In this document: positions 1-11,822 of the stretch, piece after piece
Numbering within the stretch: position 1 is the first letter of the stretch
Layout of the letters: each line of letters starts with the position of its first letter
Assembly (NCBI GenBank): GCA_032622095.1
Contig: CP136065.1
Location: forward strand, 37,914,732-37,978,731
Direction: 5' to 3'
Source of the DNA: Siphonodentalium dalli
Taxonomy: Eukaryota; Mollusca; Scaphopoda; Gadilida; Siphonodentaliidae
Length of the DNA stretch: 64,000 nucleotides
Notes under the pieces: model-generated
What the model was told of the DNA's origin: nothing
Database searches by the model: none
The model's input: the letters and a program-made list of their open reading frames with translations, nothing else
Position numbers and translations under genes: made by a program

Positions 1-118
1 GACAAAAGTGCTCGCAAAAATTCAAAACGGCAGTGTCGTATTAGATAATAATTGGTGACGTCACAATATCAGATATAGTCTAAATACGAGCCAAAGCGTT
101 CGGCTTTGGTTCGTTATT

Positions 119-263
119 AATGACACCCTCGTATATAATCCACATATCACACAGTAATTCATTTACCTTTCTACATTTGGTGGTGGTCGGTGTAGTGATG
201 GGTCCTGGTATATTATTGACACCCTCGTACATAATCTTATAATGCACATATCACCCAGTACCT
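119..263. repeat. Dispersed repeat flanking the foldback element (left part)
   Basis: Contains two successive copies of a module beginning TGACACCCTCGTAYATAAT, followed by ACATATCAC and a TTTACCTTT stretch. The same module, in the same orientation, resumes at about 4979-5120 on the far side of the foldback element, and a degenerate copy lies near 5728-5810. The large element therefore appears to have landed inside an older tandem or dispersed repeat. Confidence 0.6.
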
Positions 264-264
264 T

Positions 265-1715
265 ATAGTATGGGCCCTCATTACCCGGAGGTGTCACCAG
301 AAATGGAAATTTCAGCGACCACCATATGTATGTGGTCCAACTTTTCTAATTTCATGATCCGGTTGTTGCGGTGTCAATATAGGGGGCAAAATATGATTAT
401 TTCACATTGTCCTCATGCTACCCAACCTTATTTTTATGCATTTTCGGATTATGTTCCTGTGATGTTCATCAGTCTAAACTAATTAATCAATATTCAATTT
501 AACTTTTTATTCCTTTGATTTGGGAGACAGTTATGTGAGTGGTATTGAAAATGGTAAAAAGTTGCCAGATAATCGATTGACGTTGGAGCTGTGATGTATT
601 TCGCTAATCGTGAACGTATTTTGTTTTCGCTGATTCAGCTAAATGTGTCGGTTTTAACTCCGTTTATCAAAACCTTATCTGATATTGTCACCATATGTAT
701 GTATGTATTTTTGTGATCCATGGCATATTTGATAGTTGTTCTATTGTGGTCCTGGGACGTATGTAGCGCGAATACAGGGCAAAAACTTACCCTCCCCCAA
801 AACGATATTTAGTGACGCGTTTGACAAATAGTCAGATTTCTTACGTCATATCACATTTTGTGCTTACTAAAAGCGATCTGAAAACAGATTTGTGTGTCTA
901 TTGTAAGGATGGCTTGTCGCCATTCATGAATTTTGGAGTGTCGACTTAAATGGGGGTCAACATAAATTAAAGAGCGTTTCGTTCTTTATCAACATGATTG
1001 ATAGGACCATTTGGCGTATTGTGATCTGTGCGATTTGAAATGTTGTCACAAAACTGATAGGTATGACCTCAAAGATATATTTGAAAAAATTGGATATGAT
1101 CAGTGGGTTCTTACTGGCTACAGTTGCCATCAAAATTTAACATTGATATTTATGGAGATTCTAATATTCTGGATAATTGGCACCATTTTGCGTATGATTA
1201 TATATGAATTAAAATTTCTCAAAAATGCTATGCATGAAACTCAGGCGCAGTTTGGGGAAAACGTTATGTGACTAGACTATTATCACTGGCTACCGTTTTG
1301 GTCAAAATTTAACATTGGACCCTGTGGAGAATATTTGTTATTTTACTCGAACATTTTTTGATAGTAATATCATTATACGGCCACCATGTGCTACTATAGG
1401 AATACGAGACATTCACCGAAACAATCAGTAATCTAATGCATGCAATAGAGTCGATATTGTTATGCTTCTAGATACAGTACTTGACAAAAGTATGTTCACA
1501 ATGCTTTGTAATGCAACTGATAATATGCAGCCTGTTGCATAATTATGTTGAGTCAAATGAAAAATGATTATCAGTTTCACAATGTGACTATATTGTAAAT
1601 TATTGTTTTGTTGATACGTGTTTTGAAGCCAAATTGTAGATCATAACGAATTGTAATGTGATATACACTGGTAAATTATACTCCTTTGATGTCAAGAGTC
1701 TATCACACATACACC
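265..1715 (+). repeat. Left inverted arm of the foldback-like element
   Basis: About 1.45 kb. Reading inward, landmarks shared with the right arm in reverse complement are the GGGCCCTCATTACC edge, the CTTACCCTCCCCCAAAA block at 788-804, and the GTAGATCATAACGA block near 1635. The arms differ by scattered substitutions and small indels, so the element is not very recent. No credible coding region is present. The short open frames (270-482, 1011-1271) have no recognisable domains. Confidence 0.7.
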
Positions 1716-1784
1716 AGGAGAGTATTGTTTTATATGGAAGGCAATAGCTGCCTTATGGGATTGTCGTCCCTTCCACGTTTATAT

Positions 1785-3128
1785 TGTGTCTATTCACCTT
1801 TATATGGCATTCATTCACCTTCATATGGTGTGCATATGTCGTTGTATGGTGTCCATTCATCTTTGTGTGGCGTCCATACACATTTATAATGCATTCATTA
1901 ACCTTTATATGGTAAGCAAATGTCGTTATATGGTGTCCATTCATATGTTCATGGTATCAATTCACTTTTATGTGATGTGCACATTCCCATATGTGGTGTT
2001 AATTCACCTTTACAATGGTGAGCACTGTTATTTATATAGTGTCAATTCACCTTTGTGTGGTGTTCATTTGTCTTTATAGTTTATATGTCCATTCACCTTT
2101 ATATAGTGTCAATTCACCGTTATATTGTGTCAATTCACCTTTATATGGCGTCCATTCACAATTATATGCTACCCATTCACATTTATATGCTGCCCATTCA
2201 CCTTTATATGGTGTGCAAATGTCTTTATATGGTGTTCATTAACCTGTATATGATGTGCACATGTCTTAACATGGTGTCCATTCACCATCATATGGTGTGC
2301 AAATGTGTTTATATTGTGTCCATTCACCTTTATATTGTGTGCAGATGTCTTTATATGGTGTTCATTAACCTGTATATGATGTGCACATGTCTTAACATGG
2401 TGTCCATTCACCATCATATGGTGTGCAAATGTGTTTATATTGTGTCCATTCACCTTTATATTGTGTGCAGATGTCTTTATATGGTGTCCTTTCAACTTTA
2501 TATGGGGTCCATCCACCGATATATGGAGTCAATTTACTTGTATATTGTGCGCAAGTGTCTTTATGTGATTCACCTTTATATGGTGTACATACACCTTTAT
2601 ATGATGTGCATATGTCATTATATGATATGATGTCCATTCACCTGTACGTGGTGTCCATTCACCGTTCTACTGGTATCCATTCACCAGTATATGGTGTGTA
2701 AATGTCTTTATATGATGTCAATTCACATTTATATGGTGTCCATTCTGTGTTGTTTCCTTTGTATGGAGTCAATTCACATCTATATGGTATGTCTTACCTT
2801 TATATGGTTCTAAGTTACCTTCATATGGTGTCTATTAACTGGATGTAGTTTCCATTCATCTTTAGTTTTGTCCATTTACCATATATTGTGTCCATTCACC
2901 TTTATTATGGTGTGTATTTACCTTTATATGGTGTGTAATTACCTATATATTATGTGTTTTTTTACCGTTATATGGTGTCCATTTACATTTATATGGTGTC
3001 CATTTACATTTATCTGTATATGGTGACCATTTATGATGATGGCATCTGTTCTTTATATGATGTACATACGACTTTATGTGATGTGTATACGACTTTATAT
3101 GCTGAGTATATGTATGTATGTTATGGTA
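1785..3128 (+). repeat. 21-bp minisatellite, forward orientation
   Basis: Units resemble TTCACCTTTATATGGTGTCC plus one base and repeat about every 21 bp for 1.3 kb with much variation. Because 21 is a multiple of three, long frames stay open by chance on both strands and read as heptapeptides such as SPLYGVH. Those frames overlap each other and are better explained as a by-product of the period than as genes. A longer higher-order copy is visible: about 2208-2320 and 2346-2460 are near identical. Confidence 0.9.
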
Positions 3129-3135
3129 TAGCATC

Positions 3136-3500
3136 ATGATGGTGAACTGACACCATATAAAGATATTTTTCACGCCATATAAATACATTTCCACACCATA
3201 TGACGATATTTGAAAATCATATAAAGATGAATGGACACCATATAAAGGTGGAACCACATCATGCAAAGACTTATGTATATCATTTAGAGAACCCATCATC
3301 TTAATGGTGAACAGACACCATATGCAGGTAAAACACACCATATGAAGGTAATGGACAATTTATAAAGATGAATGCACACCATATGAAGAACAGTGCTCAC
3401 CAGGTGGACACCTTATAAAGTTATAAATGATTTGCACACCACACACAGGTGAATGGACACCATATAAATGTGAAACGACATCATAGAATGGGTGACACAG
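3136..3500 (-). repeat. 21-bp minisatellite, reverse orientation
   Basis: Continues the preceding array, but units now read as the reverse complement (GGTGAATGGACACCATATAA type). The switch occurs within a few bases around 3128-3140. The reverse array is about a quarter the length of the forward one, so the two halves have expanded or contracted independently since the palindrome formed. Confidence 0.85.
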
Positions 3501-3504
3501 AAAC

Positions 3505-4978
3505 AATGGGTACATGTGTGATGACGATATTGATGGAGTATCATTTGTAAGTATATTTGTCACATTACAACTCGTTATGATCTACAATTGCCTTCAACAC
3601 TAGTCAGTTGATAACAGGTATCAATAAAACAACAACTTACTATAAAGCCACATCGTGAAAAAAAACTATAGGCTTGTGATATTTTTTCATTTGATTCAAC
3701 ATGCATCAGACTGTATGATATCGGGGTCATAACAAACCATTCTACACATAATTTTGCCCAGTACTGTATCTAGAAGCATAAGTATATAGACTATTGCAGG
3801 AATTAGATTACTGATAAGTACATGGGTCAGACGCGATTGTATTGTCTTCATATTCTAGCACGTGGTGACCGATTAGTGATATTACTATCAAAGTTTGAGT
3901 AATATAACTAAATATTTTCCGTAAGTTCAATGTTAAATTTTTATCGCAACTGTAGTCACTGAGAATAATCTAACCACATCCAATTTTTTTCAAACAGCAC
4001 CTGAATTTCATACATATCATTTTTGAGAAATTTCAATTCACATATTATCATACACAAAACGGCACCATTTATCTCAAATACGAGAATCTCCATAGGATTT
4101 AATGTTAAATTTTGATCGCAATTGTAGCCAGCAAGAACCCACTGACCATATCAAAATTTTCAAATATATGTTTGAGGTTCACAATAGCATTTGTCGTAAT
4201 ATTTCAAATAGCACCGATCACCATATACCAAATGGCACCATCTATCATTGTAGATAAAAACAAAACGCTCTTTAAATTATTTTGACCCCGTTTTAAGCCG
4301 ACACTCCAAAATGGAAAGAATGGAAACAGATCATTCCTGAAAATGTACCTAATAGGAATACAACATTTGTTTTCAGGTCGCTTTTAGCAAGCAAAAAATG
4401 AGATATAACATTAGGAATCCGACTATTTGTCAAATGCGTCACTAAATATTATTTTGGGGGAGGGGTAAGTTTTCGCCCTGTATTCACACTACGTACGACT
4501 TAGGGCTACAAAACTACAGTGATCTAATAGCAGATATGCCACGGGTCACAAAAATGCATACATATGGTAACAACTTCCGATAAGTTTTTGATAAACGGAG
4601 TTGAAACAGGCACATTTAGCTGAATCAGCGGGGGGAAATATGTTCACGATTAAAAATATGGGTCACAGCTCAAACGTCCAACGATTATCTGGCAACTTTT
4701 TACCATTTTCAATACCACTCACATAACTGTCATCCATATCAAAGGAAGAAAAAGATATATTGAATACAGCTTAGGAATCTTAGACTGATGAACATCACAG
4801 GAACTAAACCGAAAAATGCATAAAAATAAGGTTGGGTAGCATGAAGAAAATGTGAAAAAAATCATATTTTCCCCGCCTATATATTAGATCCCGCAACAAC
4901 CGGATCCCGAAATTAGAATAGTTGGTCGCTGATATTCCCATTTCTGGTGACACCTCGGGTAATGAGAGCCCACACTAT
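3505..4978 (-). repeat. Right inverted arm of the foldback-like element
   Basis: Reverse complement of 265-1715 with moderate divergence. It ends in AGAGCCCACACTAT, the counterpart of ATAGTATGGGCCC at the left edge. No coding potential was recognised. Confidence 0.7.
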
Positions 4979-5120
4979 TACCTGTATATATTTGGTGGTG
5001 TCGGTATAGTAAGCAGACCCTGTATATTAGTGACACCCTCTTATATAATACACATATCACATAGCAATTAACTTACCTTTATGCAGTTGGTCATGAGATC
5101 CTATATATTAGTGACACTCG
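4979..5120. repeat. Dispersed repeat flanking the foldback element (right part)
   Basis: Continues the module seen at 119-263 in the same direction: TTTGGTGGTGTCGGTATAGT, then GTGACACCCTCTTATATAAT, then ACATATCACATAGCAATT. Together the two flanks reconstruct an interrupted older repeat. Confidence 0.55.
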
Positions 5121-5137
5121 TAGTAGTGTGGTTTTAA

Positions 5138-5512
5138 ATAATCTAGCCTATGAACCAAGCTAAGGCATGCAATCAGTTTACTTTGTAAAATCATGAATGT
5201 CTGCGAGAAAATAGATAAAACATTTTTCATTGCATATTTTAGTTTCTCGGCGGCCATTTGCAGAACTATTGTTTTTAGGAAAGGTCACCATAAAACAACA
5301 TAATGTCTGCAAAAGATGACTCAGTATTGAGTGTTTATGTCTGTTAGATTATTGCAAACTTGGTTGAATAATATTCATGTTGTTTTGGACCTTCACACGA
5401 CAAATGTTTTTTCTGAAAATGGCCACCAAAAACTAAAATAAGCAATGAAAAATGGTTTATTTCGTATAGCAGACTGAACGCATTCCCTAGTTGGGTTCAT
5501 AGGTTAGATAAT
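5138..5512. mobile_element. Palindromic MITE, about 375 bp
   Basis: The left end ATAATCTAGCCTATGAACC pairs with the right end GGTTCATAGGTTAGATAAT as an imperfect inverted repeat. Pairing continues inward, for example AAAACATTTTTCATTGC near 5217 with GCAATGAAAAATGGTTT near 5441, and GGCGGCCATTT near 5250 with AAATGGCCACC near 5418. The element is almost entirely self-complementary and codes for nothing, as expected for a MITE. I could not identify the superfamily or a confident target duplication. Confidence 0.7.
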
Positions 5513-6638
5513 GCAGTGTATTATTTTTTAAATATTTCCTCAAACTCTCCAATGATCAGCCTTGAAAATTGCAGTTTTTATTTTATTTAAATAACTTTTT
5601 TTATATAATTATAATATTATGAGGGTGAACAGGTTTTGTTATAGTAATATAGCATACATTGGTTATACAGGATAATAATTGTCCTCTTCAAAGTGTTAAT
5701 TTGGATATTGGGATTTGTTTTATATATATGTAAATTCTAAACTTACCTTTATAGGTGTGGGGATAATCGGTTTGGTAGCAATTGGTATAGTGAGAGACCA
5801 TTTATATTCGTTCTCACAAGTGGTTGTGAATCGTGTGAAAACGTGGGTACATTTTATCACAAACGTATTATACCCGGGACAATGTAATCTATTGAATAGT
5901 TCAGCGCAGTGCGAACGTCGTGCATCCAACCGTGCATCTTGATTCATCAGGTGCGTGTTTATGATAGTGCTGGAGCGAATTTGATATGGTGTTGTTAGTG
6001 CTATTTATTACGTCCCGATCGATTGTGTTCCAAATAAATGTTTGTTTTTGTTTTGTGATACCCATAATATAAGAGCAGGGGTGTTCATATCCCGTTCCCA
6101 CAGCAGAGACACCCATGTCTTGGACTCCGGTAGCGGAAACTTCACTAATGGTGTCCAGAGCAGTCTACCTTGCGGCAGTTTACAAATTTCAGGATAAGAG
6201 TAACAAAAGCGTAGCATATAAGTCTAGACTACCTTGGATTAACCGCCCTTTATCATATTCCCGTGTAAAAAGTAACTAATAAATTGAACGCTCTTTAATC
6301 ATGGCGTGGCATATTCCCCGAAGCTAATCAACAAGGTGTCATAACTCATGTGAAAAATTGTCGGGCGGATTCCAAATGCGAACTTGACCCGTACCCTAGA
6401 CCAGTAAATTTCCAGACCAAAGTCCAGTCAATTCAATTTGGACCCACCAAGGCCCTCATATATGGAGATGAAAAATGGGAGGAACTCCCAAACGAAAGGG
6501 GGACCACAACTATATATAGTGGAAGTTAGCCGGCGGTCCCCGAATACGGACCTGACCTGAAAAAATATATAATAATGTCGTTTCAACAAGAGTTCATTTA
6601 GTACTAGCCTCCTTGCTAGACGACAATAGATACATAAC
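5513..6638. other. No gene recognised
   Basis: About 1.1 kb of AT-rich sequence. A degenerate copy of the 119-263 repeat module lies at about 5728-5810 (AACTTACCTTTATAGG followed by GGTATAGTGAGAGACC). Open frames here are short, overlap on both strands and match no family I know. Confidence 0.5.
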
Positions 6639-6685
6639 ACTGTATCATGGTCGTGTAGCTAAGTAGCTCACGACCACAGTGTTGG
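6639..6685. repeat. Strong short hairpin
   Basis: AACACTG and TGGTCGTG on the left pair with CACGACCA and CAGTGTT on the right, around a small core containing AGCTAAGTAGCT. There is one five-base bulge. The stem would extrude as a cruciform in DNA or fold stably in RNA. It is too short for a typical microRNA precursor and its function is unknown. Confidence 0.6.
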
Positions 6686-7189
6686 ACAGTTATGTGCCTC
6701 CACTTCTATCTGATTACCCCAATGGATCCAAGGAAGAAAATGACTCGAACAAAGAATTCCTGGACCGACGATTTTTTATTCTCACCTCTGGTTGATATGT
6801 GACATATCAGAGATATTAAATGTTTTTTAAATGTTTGGTTTAACTCAGCGCAACTTTTCTAGAGCTCTCCTCAATGTAGTTTATATACATGTACATCGTG
6901 TTAAGGCCAAAATGTGGGTGTAAAAGACCAACATGTGAGAGTAAAACGCCCAACGGTGACACAGGTTATACACAGATACCTGAACCACTAATGTCGAAAA
7001 AGTCCAAATGTGAGGCTCGTGAAGCCCGTTCTTAAAGAGATCCAAAAACCTCAACCAGTAGATATTCCAGAATAAATACCTGGCATTCTCACTGAGAAAA
7101 CTGGGAAGACCTATAACTATGAGCATGACAAGAAACAGGCAATAACAACAAGCATGACATGCAGCCATAACATTGCAGTGAATAATGCA
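6686..7189. other. No gene recognised
   Basis: About 500 bp. A minus-strand frame at 6881-7168 has hydrophobic stretches but no recognisable domain and no clear start context. I see nothing firm. Confidence 0.4.
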
Positions 7190-8705
7190 GTTATAATAAT
7201 AGTAACTGTATGAATAATTATAATAATAGTAACTGTATGAATAAATATAATAATTGTAACTGTATGAATAATTATAATAATAGTAACTGTATGAATAATT
7301 ATAATAATTGTAACTGTATGAATAATTATAATAATAGTAACTGTATGAATAATTATAATAATTGTAACTGTATGAATAATTATAATAATAGTAACTGTAT
7401 GAATAATTATAATAATAGTAATGAATAATTATAATAATAGTAATGAATAATTATAATAATAGTAATGAATAATTATAATAATAGTAACTGCATGAATAAT
7501 TATAATAATTGTAACTGCATGAATAATTATAATAATAGTAACTGCATGAATAATTATAATAATTGTAACTGCATGAATAATTATAATAATAGTAACTGTG
7601 TGAATAATTATAATAATAGTAACTGTGTGAATAATTATTTTAATAGTAACTGTATGAATAATTATAATAATATTAACTGTATGAATAATTATAATAATAG
7701 TAACTGTATGAATAATTATAATAATTGTAACTGTACGAATACTTATAATAATAGTAACTGTATGAATAATTATAATAATTGTAACTGTATGAATAATTAT
7801 AATAATTGTAACTGTATGAATAATTATAATAATTGTGACTGTATGAATAATTATAATAATAGTAACTGCATGAATAATTATAATAATTGTAACTGTATGA
7901 ATAATTATAATAATAGTAACTGTATGAATAATTATAATAATTGTAACTGTATGAATAATTATAATAATAGTAACTGTATGAATAATTATAATAATTGTAA
8001 CTGTATGAATAATTATAATAATAGTAACTGTATGAATAATTATAATAATTGTAACTGTATGAATAATTATAATAATAGTAACTGTATGAATAGTTATAAT
8101 AATTGTAACTGTATGAATAATTATAATAATAGTAACTGTATGAATAATTATAATAATTGTAACTATGAATAATTATAATAATAGTAACTGTATGAATAAT
8201 TATAATAATTGTAACTGTATGAATAATTATAATAATTGTAACTGCATGAATAATTATAATAATAGTAACTGCATGAATAATTATAATAATAGTAACTGCA
8301 TGAATAATTATAATAAGTGTAACTGCATGAATAATTATAATAATAGTAACTGGATGAATAATTATAATAATAGTAACTGTATGAATAATTATAATAATAG
8401 TAGTTGTATGAATAATTATAATAATACTAACTGTAAGAATAATTATAATAATAGTAACTGTATGAATAATTATAATAATAGTAACTGTATGAATAATTAT
8501 AATAATAGAAACTGTATGAATAATTATAATAATAGTAACTGTATGAATATTTATAATAATAGTAACTGTATGAATAATTATAATAATAATAACTATGAAT
8601 AATTATAATAATAGTAACTGTATGAATAATTATAATAATAGTAACTGTATGAATAATTATAATAATAGTAACTGTATGAATAATTATAATAATAGTAACT
8701 ATGTC
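7190..8705 (+). repeat. 27-bp minisatellite, about 56 copies
   Basis: The unit is close to TGAATAATTATAATAATAG plus TAACTGTA (27 bp). Two variants, with AATAATAG or AATAATTG before TAACTG, alternate over long stretches and create a 54-bp dimer period. Three consecutive units near 7418-7490 are shortened to 22 bp. The plus frame is free of stops for up to 708 bp (7465-8172) and reads as Asn/Tyr-rich nonamers (MNNYNNSNC/MNNYNNCNC). I regard this as a consequence of the 27-bp period, because stops appear wherever a unit is irregular and there is no non-repeat coding sequence attached. Confidence 0.95.
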
Positions 8706-8727
8706 TCAAAGTAAACTCTTCTGACTA

Positions 8728-9912
8728 GGCATCTTATATAATCTTAACCCAGACACTCACACCGCTTCCCGGCTCACTAACAGTGTCCGAGGGCCCGACT
8801 AGGTATCTTATATAATCTTAACCCAGACACTCACTCCGCTTCCTGGCTCACTAACAGTGTCCGAGGGCCCGACTAGGCATCTTATATAATCTTAACCCAG
8901 ACACTCACTCCGCTTCCCGGCAATCTTATATAACCTTAACCCAGACACTCACTCCGCTTCCCGGCTCACTAACAGTGTCCGAGGGCCCGACTAGGCATCT
9001 TATATAATCTTAACCCAGACACTCACTCCGTTTCCCGGCAATCTTATATAACCTTAACCCAGACACTCACTCCGCTTCCCGGCTCACTAACAGTGTCCGA
9101 GGGCCCGATCTTATATAACCTTAACCCAGACATTCACTCCGCTTCCCGGCAATCTTATATAATCTTAACCCATACACTCACTCCGCTTCCCGGCTCACTA
9201 ACAGTGTCCGAGGGCCCGATCTTATATAACCTTAACCCAGACACTCACTCCGCTTCCCGGCTCACTAAAACTGTCCGATGGCCCGATCTTATATAATCTT
9301 AACCCAGACACTCACTCCGCTTCCCGGCTCACTAACAGTGTCCGAGGGCCCGATCTTATATAACCTTAACCCAGACACTCACTCCGCTTCCCGGCTCACT
9401 AAAAGTGTCCGATGGCCCGATCTGATATAATCTTAACCCAGACACTCACTCCGCTTCCCGGCTCACTAACAGTGTCCGATGGCCCGATCTGATATAATCT
9501 TAACCCAGACACTCACTCCGCTTCCCGGCTCACTAACAGTGTCCGAGGGCCCGATCTTATATAACCTTAACCCAGACACTCACTCCACTTCCCGGCAATC
9601 TTATATAATCTTAACCCAGACACTCACTCCGCTTCCCGGCTCACTAACAGTGTCCGATGGCCCGATCTGATATAATCTTAACCCAGACACTCACTCCGCT
9701 TCCCGGCTCACTAACAGTGTCCGAGGGCCCGATCTTATATAATCTTAACCCAGACACTCACTCCGCTTCCCGGCTCACTAACAGTGTCCGAGGGCCCGAT
9801 CTTATATAATCTTAACCCAGACACTCACTCCGCTTCCCGGCAATCTTATATAATCTTAACCCATACACTCACTCCGCTTCCCGGCTCACTAACAGCGTCC
9901 GAGGGCCCGATC
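8728..9912 (+). repeat. 67/44-bp minisatellite array
   Basis: The full unit (67 bp) starts ATCTTATATAATCTTAACCC, passes through CACTCACTCCGCTTCCCGGC, and ends with TCACTAACAGTGTCCGAGGG and CCCG. Some units are truncated to 44 bp, jumping from CTTCCCGGC directly to AATCTTATATAA. The first few carry an extra ACTAGGC (74 bp). The array begins about 25 bp after the 27-bp array ends. It is much more GC-rich than its surroundings. Confidence 0.95.
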
Positions 9913-10217
9913 GTATGGACATTATCTAAATTTATTGATTATTAATTGGAAATTCCGCAAAATACAACTATCCTACTTTCGACGCTGCTGAATATTAATG
10001 AGCTGGCTGCGCGTACCTCTCCATGTCCCCCGTCGCGATGTTTCATTTGTTTATTAGGTTGGGTCACCAAAACTTATCAGTAACCTAGTTTCTGGTTGGT
10101 GCACTCGCACCGGTGACGTATGGCGTGTGCAAGATAATAACAAAGCCGTGTGCAAAAAGGAAAACAAACCGTGTCGGTGTCGTGTGTGTGTGCCAGTCAG
10201 TCCGTGCGTCTGAACGT
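9913..10217. other. No gene recognised
   Basis: About 300 bp between two tandem arrays. It holds a short GT-rich stretch near 10160-10195. I see nothing else that I can support. Confidence 0.4.
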
Positions 10218-10720
10218 CCGTGCACTATCTGTTCATGTCATAACATTAACATAGTGCTCGGATCTCAATGAACTTTAGTAACGATGTTCACTACTGTCAG
10301 GACATTCAATGGAGTGTTCGGGTTTTTCCATTCTAGAATAATTCATCGTTGTTTATCTGAACAAGTTGAATAGTTGGTTCGTCCGATGTCTTTTCAGATC
10401 ATAACGAATAGTATCCTCGGATCTCAAAGAAAGTTATTATGGATGTTCACTGCTATGAGAACATTTAGTGGAAGGTTCAATCGTTGGTTCAGGTTTTCAT
10501 TCTAGATTAATTCATCTTTGTTTATCTGGAAATATTGGCTTTTGTGGTCCGTCCGATGTCTGTTCGGGTCATAACTTGAATAGCAGCTGCTCGGATCTCA
10601 ATGTAATCTCGTATGGATGTTCACCGGGCTTTTTCTTTCGGAGCAGATATCTCAACCATATGTTGTCAGATCATCATATATGTTATGGATGTTCACCACT
10701 ATAATGAAATTCAATAGCAA
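10218..10720 (+). repeat. Tandem repeat of about 166 bp, three copies
   Basis: The landmark CTCGGATCTCAA recurs at 10258, 10423 and 10591. Between landmarks the order is conserved: GATGTTCACTRCT, TTCATTCTAGAwTAATTCATC, GTTTATCTGRA, and GTCCGATGTCTKTTC. The last copy is partial and decays by 10720. Copies are clearly diverged, so the array is older than the 27-bp and 67-bp arrays beside it. Confidence 0.8.
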
Positions 10721-10949
10721 TATCAGAAAATGCTGATTTAGGTCCGTCTGCCAGAGTATCTCAGCCATCGGGGTTATAGGTATGCCAACGCCAGGTGGCA
10801 TATCGCATGGTGGGTATGCATCGGACGATAGCCGTCTCGTGTTGTCTGTATTTCTTAGATATTTTGAATTAGGAGATGCAACGCCGTGAATGACGTCACC
10901 TAGCTGACGTTTATTTCCCTGTTGCATCTATATCTGGTTTGGGTAGGGT

Positions 10950-11822
10950 TCTCTATTCCGAAGGTTCGCTATTCCGAAGGTTCACTAATCCGAAGGTTCA
11001 CTAATCCGAAGGTTCACTATTCCGAAGGTTCGCTATTCCGAAGGTTTTCTATTATGGGAGTTTTTAGCCAGAAATGAATCAAAATTTGCGCCCCCGTACA
11101 TTTATACACCCCAATCTAATATCTAATTTGTCCCAGATGTCGGTTATTAATAGCAAGAAGACAGTATCAGTTTATCATTTTAATATTATAGAAAGTTGAA
11201 AACACAATGACTGAAATAAACTACGAGTTAGAGATGCATTCTACCCGAACTGGCAATCTGTACTTGAAAGAAACATCAACATTAAAATCAATACAAAGTC
11301 AGAATTGCAGTTAGGTCCATTCAGCGGTATTCTGCTATACAGTAAGTTATAGCGCCCCAGTATTGATTGACCGTAAGAGCCCCACTGTTATAGTCCGCCT
11401 TTAGCATTTGGGACATTATATTAATCAAAATAACTCCTATGTAAATCATTTATAAATCAGATGATTTATTGAAGTTATATAGACGTAAAATAACACTTCC
11501 TAAAATATGTCGTTTTAGTCCTCAGCCGATAGACGACATATATGTCGTTCTACTCGCCAAAGGGTTAAATCTCAAGGAAACCCACGAAAACAAAAATCAC
11601 ATTTTTTTTTTAATGTTTTAAGTTATTTCCTTCATAAAAAGAGTCTTCGTACTAAAGAACCCTCTCAATATACTTTAGAATATAGAATTAACTTTTAAAA
11701 TAACAAAAACCTTCGGAATAGCGAACCTTCGGAATAGTGAACCTTCGGAATAGTGAACCTTCGGATTAGTGAACCTTCGGATTAGTGAACCTTCGGAATA
11801 GCGAACCTTCGGAATAGAGACA
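10950..11822. mobile_element. Non-autonomous element with array-type inverted termini
   Basis: The left end is a run of 16-bp units of the form TTCCGAAGGTTCRCTA (10950-11048). The right end (11707-11822) is the reverse complement of the same run, unit variant by unit variant, with one extra unit. Both termini share the outer CTCTATTCCG/CGGAATAGAG edge. The 650-bp interior has no open frame of note. Terminal inverted repeats built from short tandem units suggest a DNA transposon or foldback derivative. I could not find a target duplication. Confidence 0.7.

Larger units (their letters stand above)
264..4978. mobile_element. Foldback-like element, about 4.7 kb, long inverted arms
   Basis: The sequence from about 265 to 1715 reappears as its reverse complement at about 3505-4978. 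The paired coordinates add to roughly 5220-5255 throughout, for example 775-798 with 4456-4480 and 1459-1480 with 3760-3782. The spacer is a 21-bp minisatellite. The pentamer TACCT occurs at both outer edges (259-263 and 4979-4983) and may be a target-site duplication. No transposase is visible. This architecture (very long inverted repeats, internal tandem repeats, no gene) matches what is known of foldback elements. A simple inverted segmental duplication is the alternative. Confidence 0.7.

Noticed and set aside
1786-2637. Overlapping frames of up to 191 codons with SPLYGVH-like heptads
   Set aside because: Frames are open on both strands purely because the minisatellite period is 21 bp, and there is no unique coding sequence attached.
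7210-8602. Asn-rich frames (MNNYNNSNC repeats) as a gene
   Set aside because: The 27-bp period explains the open frame, and it breaks wherever a unit changes length.
8728-9912. Telomeric repeat because of TTAACCC motifs
   Set aside because: TTAACCC occurs once per 67-bp unit and is not a contiguous hexamer array.
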